8,087 bases of DNA from Candidatus Caccovivens faecavium (GTDB lineage Bacteria > Bacillota > Clostridia > Christensenellales > UBA1242): contig DVLK01000079.1 of NCBI GenBank assembly GCA_018715545.1, positions 1 to 8,087 on the forward strand. Reading direction: 5' to 3'. The stretch's first letter is position 1; each line of letters opens with the position of its first letter. Below are positions 1 through 5,157 of the stretch, piece after piece. The position numbers and the translations under genes were made by a program. The notes under the pieces are model-generated. The model was not told the origin of the DNA and searched no databases. It saw nothing but the letters and a program-made list of their open reading frames with translations.

Positions 1-127
1 CGCTTGGCTTTTCATAAGCTTCTTTCTTTCTTATATCACCAATAATGCCGTCTTTTTGGCATTTTCTTTTAAATCTTTTAAGAGCGCTTTCAAGACTTTC
101 GTTTTCGCCAACCTTGACTGTTGTCAA
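1..127 (-). CDS. rpsU: 30S ribosomal protein S21, 5' part (runs off the left edge)
   Basis: Component of the small ribosomal subunit, located near the 3' end of 16S rRNA and involved in translation initiation. The minus strand encodes 42 residues that match the S21 pattern: a VGENESLESALKRFKR core followed by KDGIIGDIRKKEAYEKPS, close to the family form in which a basic helix is followed by 'REHYEKPS'. The family is usually about 57-60 residues, so roughly the last 15, normally a very basic tail, lie outside the window. I place the start at TTG (125-127). It gives an N-terminus MTTVKVGENESL, the length expected for S21, and it sits five bases after a near-perfect Shine-Dalgarno (133-142). Two in-frame GTG codons further upstream lie inside that Shine-Dalgarno and so are unlikely starts, and an in-frame stop precedes them. 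The gene is divergent from the XRE regulator and has its own strong promoter. Confidence 0.95.
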   Translation of the reverse strand, partial: MTTVKVGENESLESALKRFKRKCQKDGIIGDIRKKEAYEKPS

Positions 128-132
128 CTTTC

Positions 133-142
133 TCACCACCTT
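133..142 (-). promoter_or_regulatory. Ribosome binding site that decides the rpsU start
   Basis: On the minus strand this reads AAGGTGGTGA, one mismatch from the anti-16S consensus AAGGAGGTGA. It ends five bases before TTG at 127, which is good spacing. Because it contains the two upstream in-frame GTG codons, it argues that TTG is the true initiation codon. Confidence 0.8.
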
Positions 143-164
143 CTAGTTCTAAAATACTTATGTT

Positions 165-193
165 ATTATAAGGAATTTTATGCCTTTTGTCAA
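165..193 (-). promoter_or_regulatory. Sigma-A promoter of rpsU
   Basis: The minus strand carries TTGACA (188-193), a 17-base spacer and TATAAT (165-170): both hexamers match the consensus exactly and the spacing is optimal. Transcription should start near position 158, leaving a leader of about 30 bases before the rpsU start. A promoter of this strength fits a highly expressed ribosomal protein gene. Confidence 0.9.
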
Positions 194-213
194 GAGTTTT
201 CTCAAATTCTGTG

Positions 214-255
214 CAATATTTGTAAAAAAAATTACCAAATTGTGGCTATATTGTG
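214..255. promoter_or_regulatory. Possible operator: 11-bp-spaced direct repeat and inverted repeat at the divergent promoters
   Basis: ATTGTG occurs at 239-244 and again at 250-255, a period of 11 bases (about one helical turn), inside the spacer of the regulator's promoter. In addition CAATAT (214-219) and ATATTG (248-253) form an inverted repeat across the same region. XRE/Cro-type proteins commonly bind such sites and repress their own gene. That this is the binding site is inference; short repeats are frequent in AT-rich DNA. Confidence 0.3.
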
Positions 256-262
256 TTATAAT
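232..262 (+). promoter_or_regulatory. Extended -10 promoter of the XRE regulator gene
   Basis: TATAAT at 257-262 is preceded by TG at 254-255, forming an extended -10 (TGTTATAAT). The only -35-like hexamer is a poor TTACCA at 232-237 with a long 19-base spacer, so the extended -10 probably does most of the work. Transcription would start around 269, only about 15 bases before the ATG at 284. The rpsU -35 box (188-193) lies about 40 bases away on the opposite strand, so the two promoters are back to back. Confidence 0.7.
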
Positions 263-283
263 TTTACATGAGGAAAGATAAAT

Positions 284-532
284 ATGAAAAAATTGACATT
301 AAATGAAGCAATAAAAAAGAGACTTTTATACTATTTGGAAGAAAAGAAGATAAAACTTTCAAAATTATGTTTAAACTCAGGTTTGACACCATCGACAGTA
401 TTTAATTTCATCTACGGCGAAACTAAGATTTTAGGACTTATTCCTATCGCGAAACTTTGCGAGGGACTTGGTGTTACTTTGGAAGAATTTTTCTCTGCCG
501 ACTATTTCAAAAATCTTGACTTACCAGAATAA
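284..532 (+). CDS. Small XRE/Cro-type helix-turn-helix transcriptional regulator
   Basis: An 82-residue protein consisting almost entirely of one Cro/C1-type HTH domain. Helix 1 covers about residues 5-21, helix 2 about 25-32 (LSKLCLNS), and the recognition helix about 36-43 (PSTVFNFI), followed by the family's typical 'YGET' turn. A hydrophobic end segment follows (IAKLCEGLGVTLEEFFS, 55-71), the usual 'L..ia..L.vsl.eff' helix pair. There is no second domain, so no ligand-binding or dimerisation module beyond the HTH bundle. The ATG at 284 has a Shine-Dalgarno AGGAAAG (271-277) six bases upstream. The gene is divergent from rpsU and 336 bases ahead of pcrA, with a weak hairpin after it, so it is probably monocistronic. 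It may regulate itself and perhaps rpsU, but no target can be read from the sequence. The family assignment is firm; the role is not. Confidence 0.9.
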   Translation: MKKLTLNEAIKKRLLYYLEEKKIKLSKLCLNSGLTPSTVFNFIYGETKILGLIPIAKLCEGLGVTLEEFFSADYFKNLDLPE

Positions 533-603
533 CCTTATTTAGACATGTAAAAATTTTTTTCTTTGATGTTATTTCTATTTAGTAAATAAACATATTAAAA
601 AAA

Positions 604-630
604 GCAAAACTTTAATCGTTTTGCATTTTA
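604..630. terminator. Weak hairpin terminator after the XRE regulator gene
   Basis: GCAAAAC (604-610) and GTTTTGC (618-624) form a 7-bp stem with a 7-base loop. After one A-A mismatch, AAAA before and TTTT after (599-602, 626-629) can extend the pairing. An A-rich run on the left and ATTTTA on the right give imperfect tails in both directions. The stem has only three G-C pairs, so termination may be partial. Confidence 0.45.
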
Positions 631-833
631 TCATAATAAAAGTAAAATGTCAATAAAATCCATGATTTATTTGTATATTGTTAAAAATTTTAAAATAATT
701 TAATAAAATATGTAAATTTTGCCTTTTCATTGTAAATATTTTACAACTCACTCCTCCACTACTACAATTACTACAATTTTTCCACCATACTTATTCTTTC
801 TTCTTTCTATTTCGAAAATCTCTTATTTTCGTT

Positions 834-861
834 TTGTCTTTTTGCTTTTTTATGATAATAT
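834..861 (+). promoter_or_regulatory. Candidate promoter immediately before pcrA
   Basis: The bases just before the pcrA ATG read TATGATAATATATTCTTT (851-868). Possible -10 hexamers are TATGAT (851-856), GATAAT (854-859) and TAATAT (856-861). The last pairs with TTGTCT (834-839) at 16-base spacing. Any of them would start transcription within about ten bases of the ATG, giving a very short or absent leader. All matches are imperfect and the region is AT-rich, so a promoter further upstream (for example TTGTTA at 678-683) cannot be excluded. Confidence 0.35.
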
Positions 862-868
862 ATTCTTT

Positions 869-3004
869 ATGAATAAATATGACATTAATTCACTAAATGA
901 AGAGCAAAAAAAAGCACTTTATGCCACCGATGGGGTGGTGCTTGTAACGGCGGGTGCAGGTAGTGGCAAAACAAGACTTTTGACACATAGAATTTGCTAT
1001 CTTTTAATGGAAAAGCATGTTTCACCATATAATATCTTAGCAATCACCTTTACAAACAAAGCAACAAACGAAATGAAAGAAAGAGTGAGAGAGATGTGCA
1101 ACTTAAATGTTTGGATTTCTACTTTTCACTCTATGTGTGTAAGAATATTAAGACAGGAAATTGATTTCTTAGACGGATATGACAAAAATTTTACCATCAT
1201 TTCAGAAAGCGACCGCGATAGAATAATAAAAGAGATATGCAAGGAATTAGAACTAGAAGATGATGATGTTTCTAAGGTTGAACAGCATATAGATAACATC
1301 AAAAATAAAGGCGTAGAAATTGAAGAGTATTTCATGGAACTTATGAGATACGGTAATGTTGATATGCTAAAAAAATATATGTCGGCGGTATATAAGTATG
1401 AAGAGCGTCTATCTAAAAATAACAGCCTCGACTTTGACGATTTATTAAATAAAACGCTCTTTCTTTTTCAAAATTATAATGAAGTTTTAAATCGCTATGC
1501 TAACCGCTTCCAATATGTTTTAGTCGATGAATTTCAAGACACAAATTTGGTGCAATATAAGCTCATAAAAATGCTTGTTTCAGTGCATAAAAACCTCTTT
1601 GTGGTAGGAGATGAGGACCAATGCATTTATTCATGGCGCGGAGCAAATTTTCATAACATTTTCAACCTAAAAAAGGACTTTGATAATGTTCAGGTGTTTA
1701 AATTAGAGCGAAACTATCGTTCCAGCAAAAATATTCTAAATCTTGCTAACAATGTCATATCAAACAATCGTGAACGCATGGAAAAGAAACTTTGGACAGA
1801 GAAAGAGGACGGGCTTCCACCTGTTGTATATTCCGCTTTTGATGAGCGTGATGAAGCGATGTTTGTTGCGAATGAAATAGAAAAATTGTGTGATGAGGGG
1901 TATTCATATAGCGACTTTGCCGTGCTTATGCGCTTAAATGCTCTTTCGCGCTCAATTGAGGAGGGATTGCTAGCCTACAACATTCCATATCGCGTATTTG
2001 GAGGTCAAAAATTCTTTGAGCGCGCAGAAATCAAGATTTTGCTTGCTTATATCAGTATTTTTGTAAATCCTAAGGATGAAATTTCACTTTTGAAGGTCAT
2101 CAATTTCCCTAAGCGTGGGATTGGAGATGTGGCTATTTCAAAAATTAGAGATGAGTCAGAAGGCGGAATTTTAGAATATTTACTAAGTGAAAAGTTTAAA
2201 TATAGTAAATATTATAAAAAACTTGAAAATTTTGTCGAAACTTATAGAAAACTAAGTGAAAAACTCTCCACCTTTTCGCTTTATGATTTCGCTAAAAATC
2301 TAATTAAAGATTTTCATATCGACATTGAATACGCAGGAAAGGATGAAGAAAGCATAAATAAGATGAGAAATATCGACAGCTTCCTTTCTTCAATAAAAGA
2401 ATTTGAGGCAGAGAACAAAGATGCGACCTTTTCCGACTATCTTGCGGGCGTCATGCTTAGAAGTGACCAAGATGAGATAAATGAAGACGGCTATGTCAGC
2501 GTTTCCACTGTTCATGCAGTTAAGGGACTAGAATTTAGGGTGGTATTCGTCATTGGCTTAGAGGAAGGAATATTTCCGCTCTCGCGTGCAATGAATATGC
2601 CAAGTGAAATGGAGGAGGAAAGGCGCCTTATGTATGTGGCAATCACTCGGGCAGAAGAAAAAATCTATCTCACTCATGCCACAAAAAGGTATATGTATGG
2701 CAAGTCTAATTATGAAACGGACAGCAGATTTTTAAAAGAACTTGGAATTGTAGATATTAAACTACCGAAAGTGGAAACAAAAAAGAGTAAGGACGACTTT
2801 TTTGTGGATGAAAAGGAAGACGAAGAACAGTTTGATTCAGGCTTGAAAGTTGGAGATGTTGTTTTCCATAATCGTTTTGGCGAAGGCAAAGTGCTTGATA
2901 TATCTAGCGATGGTATTGTTGGAAAAATTGATTTTTCAGGCTCCATTAAAGAGCTTATGCTTAATATGGCAAAACTAGAAAAATTGGAGGGAGAAGATGA
3001 ATAA
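869..3004 (+). CDS. pcrA: ATP-dependent DNA helicase PcrA (UvrD/Rep family, superfamily 1A)
   Basis: A 3'-5' helicase that unwinds DNA in nucleotide excision repair, removes RecA filaments and acts at transcription-replication conflicts. The 711 residues (about 724 in Geobacillus PcrA) carry the full motif set: Q motif around Q13; Walker A AGAGSGKT (28-35); motif Ia TFTNKAT (60-66); motif II VDEFQDT (219-225); motif III GDEDQCIYSWRGA (247-259); motif IV LERNYRSS (279-286); motif V TVHAVKGLEF (547-556); and motif VI RRLMYVAITRA (585-595). A Lys/Asp/Glu-rich linker leads to a C-terminal Tudor-like domain (about 659-705, GDVVFHNRFGEGKVL), which in this family contacts RNA polymerase. The frame stays open upstream, but similarity begins at the ATG at 869, which lacks a visible Shine-Dalgarno. 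The 3' end overlaps ligA by 8 bases, so the two are co-transcribed, the common Firmicutes arrangement. Confidence 0.97.
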   Translation: MNKYDINSLNEEQKKALYATDGVVLVTAGAGSGKTRLLTHRICYLLMEKHVSPYNILAITFTNKATNEMKERVREMCNLNVWISTFHSMCVRILRQEIDFLDGYDKNFTIISESDRDRIIKEICKELELEDDDVSKVEQHIDNIKNKGVEIEEYFMELMRYGNVDMLKKYMSAVYKYEERLSKNNSLDFDDLLNKTLFLFQNYNEVLNRYANRFQYVLVDEFQDTNLVQYKLIKMLVSVHKNLFVVGDEDQCIYSWRGANFHNIFNLKKDFDNVQVFKLERNYRSSKNILNLANNVISNNRERMEKKLWTEKEDGLPPVVYSAFDERDEAMFVANEIEKLCDEGYSYSDFAVLMRLNALSRSIEEGLLAYNIPYRVFGGQKFFERAEIKILLAYISIFVNPKDEISLLKVINFPKRGIGDVAISKIRDESEGGILEYLLSEKFKYSKYYKKLENFVETYRKLSEKLSTFSLYDFAKNLIKDFHIDIEYAGKDEESINKMRNIDSFLSSIKEFEAENKDATFSDYLAGVMLRSDQDEINEDGYVSVSTVHAVKGLEFRVVFVIGLEEGIFPLSRAMNMPSEMEEERRLMYVAITRAEEKIYLTHATKRYMYGKSNYETDSRFLKELGIVDIKLPKVETKKSKDDFFVDEKEDEEQFDSGLKVGDVVFHNRFGEGKVLDISSDGIVGKIDFSGSIKELMLNMAKLEKLEGEDE

Positions 3005-4949
3005 GTTAGAGCGAATGAAGTTTCTTGTTAATGAGATTAACAAGCACAATGTGAACTATTATGACCTTGACGCTCCAACAATTTCCGACAAGGAATATGA
3101 CGCTCTTTACTATGAGCTTGTTGACCTTGAAAATGAAACGGGAGTGATACTTGAAAATTCTCCAACTCAGCGTGTTGGAGGTAATGCACTTGACAAATTT
3201 GTCAAAAAACGCCATGAAGTTAGGCTCTACTCCATGAATAAAGTGCGCTCTTTTGAGGATTTAGATAAATTTATGCATGACATGGCAGAGTATCAAAAAA
3301 ATCCAACATTTTCACTGGAATATAAATTTGACGGGCTTACCATTGTCATTGAATATGAAAATGGTAAATATGTGTCTGCAACTACGCGAGGAAATGGCGA
3401 GATTGGCGAAGTTGTCACAGAACAGGTAAGAACTATTAAGAGCGTGCCACTTACTATTCCTTTTAAAGGTAGGCTTATAGTGCGTGGTGAGGGCATGATG
3501 ACCATGCATGCTTTTAATAGATATAATAAAACGGCAAGCGAACCACTAAAAAATCCTAGAAACGGTGTTGCGGGCGCGATAAGAAACCTCGACCCGAAGG
3601 AAACAGCACGAAGAAAATTGGACTTTTTCTGTTATGAAATACTTTTGGCTGATGGAAAGAGCTTTGCTTCACAACAAGAAATGCATAATTTTTTAAAAGA
3701 AAACCATTTTTTGACAGGTGATTATTTCAAAATAGTGAGAACATCTAAGGAAGCGGAAGATGAGATTGAAAAGGTTGATAAAGTTAAAGATAAACTTGAT
3801 GTTATGATTGACGGAATGGTAATAAAGCTCAATGAAACGGCACACCGTGAGGAGATAGGCTACACAAACAAATTTCCAAAGTGGGCAATGGCGTTTAAGT
3901 TTGAAGCTCTTGAAACTTCCACTCTTTTAAAAGATGTTGTGTGGCAGGTTGGAAGAACAGGGAAAGTGTCACCAACGGCAATACTAGATCCAGTTGAACT
4001 TGCGGGAGCAAACATTTCGCGTGCAACATTAAACAATATTGAGGACATAAGGAAAAAGGGAGTTATGCTCAACTCGCGTGTATTTATTCGCCGTTCAAAT
4101 GAGGTAATTCCAGAGGTTTTAGGCTTAGCTGAAAAATATGAAAATTCAAAGGAGATCGAAGAGCCAGAGCTTTGTCCATGTTGCCATTCAAAACTTGTCA
4201 AAAAAGGTCCACTTCTCTATTGTAAAAATCGTGATGGATGCACTGAGCAGATTATCTCGCGCCTTACACATTTTGCCAGCCGTGAAGCGTTTAATATTGA
4301 AGGACTAAACGAAAAATCGCTTATTAAATTTCATTACGACCTTGGTGTCAACGAATTTTCTGATTTATTCACATTGAAAGTGGAAGATTTAATAAAACTT
4401 GAAAATTTCAAAGAAAAAAAGGCAACTAACATTATTAATTCCATAAAAAAATCGAAAGAAATCGAACTTTACCGCTTTCTATATGCCTTAGGAATAAGCG
4501 AAATTGGTATTAAGACGGCAAAGGACTTAGCGAAAAAATTTAAAAGTTTAGAAAAAATTGAAAAGGCGTCTTTTGAAGAGCTTACAAGCGTTGAGGATGT
4601 TGGCGAAATTATTGCTCAGAATGTTATTGATTACTTCTCTGACGAAGAGAACTTAAAAGAAATAGAAAGGCTTTTCTCTCTTGGCGTGACTATCTTAAAC
4701 GAAGAAGATGTTTCACTAAGCGACAATTTAAAAGGGCTTACCTTTGTGCTTACGGGAACCTTGCCTAACTTTTCAAGACCTGATATGAGCGCACTCATTG
4801 AAAAACATGGAGGAAAGGTGTCAAGCTCTGTTTCTAAAAATACCTCCTATGTTTTAGCAGGTGAGGAGGCAGGTAGCAAACTAGACAAGGCAAAAGCGCT
4901 TGGCGTAAAGATAATAAGCGAAGAAGAAATTTTGAACATGATGAAATAA
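2997..4949 (+). CDS. ligA: NAD+-dependent DNA ligase LigA
   Basis: Seals nicks in duplex DNA during replication and repair, using NAD+ to form a ligase-AMP intermediate. The 650 residues (E. coli 671) keep the full domain order. Domain Ia (about 1-62) has H17, Y21-Y22, D31, Y34-D35 and SPTQRVGG (55-62) for NMN binding. The nucleotidyltransferase domain has catalytic K110 in KFDG, VRGE with E165, and IDGMVIK. The OB fold has QVGRTG and RATLNN. A zinc finger uses C393, C396, C409 and C415. Helix-hairpin-helix repeats (about 430-575) are followed by a C-terminal BRCT domain (about 578-650). Several motifs differ from the textbook form (KFDG, RGNG for RGDG, ATLNN for ATLHN, SNEVIP for AGDVIP); I recall similar variants in clostridial LigA. 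The start ATG follows GGAGGG (2986-2991) at good spacing and lies inside the pcrA 3' end. No gatCAB genes follow; the operon ends at the terminator at 5027-5080. Confidence 0.97.
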   Translation: MNKLERMKFLVNEINKHNVNYYDLDAPTISDKEYDALYYELVDLENETGVILENSPTQRVGGNALDKFVKKRHEVRLYSMNKVRSFEDLDKFMHDMAEYQKNPTFSLEYKFDGLTIVIEYENGKYVSATTRGNGEIGEVVTEQVRTIKSVPLTIPFKGRLIVRGEGMMTMHAFNRYNKTASEPLKNPRNGVAGAIRNLDPKETARRKLDFFCYEILLADGKSFASQQEMHNFLKENHFLTGDYFKIVRTSKEAEDEIEKVDKVKDKLDVMIDGMVIKLNETAHREEIGYTNKFPKWAMAFKFEALETSTLLKDVVWQVGRTGKVSPTAILDPVELAGANISRATLNNIEDIRKKGVMLNSRVFIRRSNEVIPEVLGLAEKYENSKEIEEPELCPCCHSKLVKKGPLLYCKNRDGCTEQIISRLTHFASREAFNIEGLNEKSLIKFHYDLGVNEFSDLFTLKVEDLIKLENFKEKKATNIINSIKKSKEIELYRFLYALGISEIGIKTAKDLAKKFKSLEKIEKASFEELTSVEDVGEIIAQNVIDYFSDEENLKEIERLFSLGVTILNEEDVSLSDNLKGLTFVLTGTLPNFSRPDMSALIEKHGGKVSSSVSKNTSYVLAGEEAGSKLDKAKALGVKIISEEEILNMMK

Positions 4950-5026
4950 TGGTTATCATTTAAAAATAAATTTTTGTGTGACTATTAGAAATTTTTAAAA
5001 ACAATGCTTTAAAAGAGTTTAAAGTT

Positions 5027-5080
5027 AAAAAATTTATTTAGCAAATAATACAAAAATGTTTTGTTAAATAAATTTTTTTT
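5027..5080. terminator. Strong AT-rich intrinsic terminator of the pcrA-ligA operon (bidirectional)
   Basis: The left arm (5027-5045) and the right arm (5060-5078) pair over 19 bases without a gap, with one G-U wobble (5041 with 5064), around a 14-base loop. The arms end in an A6 run on the left and a T8 run on the right, so the hairpin can terminate transcription from either side. It lies 77 bases after the ligA stop. Confidence 0.85.
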
Positions 5081-5088
5081 GTTATACT
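5061..5088 (+). promoter_or_regulatory. Extended -10 promoter of the repeat lipoprotein gene, overlapping the terminator
   Basis: TATACT at 5083-5088 is preceded by TG at 5080-5081 (TGTTATACT, an extended -10). A -35-like TTGTTA (5061-5066) lies 16 bases upstream, inside the right arm of the terminator. Transcription would start near 5095, giving a leader of about 60 bases up to the ATG at 5158. The -10 resembles that of the XRE gene (TGTTATAAT). Confidence 0.6.
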
Positions 5089-5157
5089 AAATAAAAGCTT
5101 ATTTCTTATATTCTTCCAAATATCACATTGTTGTTTGCTTTAAAAAGGAGAACAATT

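Larger units (their letters stand above)
533..868. other. Gene-free AT-rich intergenic region between the XRE regulator and pcrA
   Basis: No coding region of credible length is seen on either strand. The first half (about 533-720) is almost pure A/T apart from the hairpin at 604-624 and an imperfect small hairpin at 652-671 (AAATC-CAT-GATTT core). The second half (about 745-850) changes character: the plus strand is strongly pyrimidine-rich, with CTCCTCC at 751-757, repeated ACTACAATT-type units near 760-780, and runs of T and C up to the pcrA start. It looks like a transcribed leader or promoter zone rather than a gene. No tRNA or recognisable riboswitch is visible. Confidence 0.6.

Noticed and set aside
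56..271. A 71-codon plus-strand frame at the left end
   Set aside because: It runs antisense to rpsU and across both divergent promoters, which explain this DNA far better.
650..757. A 26-codon minus-strand frame (730 down to 650) preceded by GGAGGAG (751-757 on the minus strand)
   Set aside because: The purine box is about 20 bases from the ATG, too far for normal initiation, and the peptide is low-complexity AT-driven sequence.
719..868. Extending pcrA upstream to a TTG at 719, adding 50 residues
   Set aside because: The added part is a low-complexity Phe/Ser/Thr/Tyr run with no helicase similarity, no Shine-Dalgarno supports it, and PcrA proteins begin near the Q motif, as the ATG at 869 does.
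3860..4201. A 113-codon open frame on the minus strand within ligA
   Set aside because: It lies opposite the highly conserved OB-fold and zinc-finger part of LigA and shows no recognisable domain, so it is a shadow.
869..4949. Mycoplasma-type genetic code (TGA as tryptophan)
   Set aside because: Tryptophans at conserved sites, such as the helicase WRGA motif and the B-repeat YAxW ends, are TGG, and no in-frame TGA occurs in the genes.
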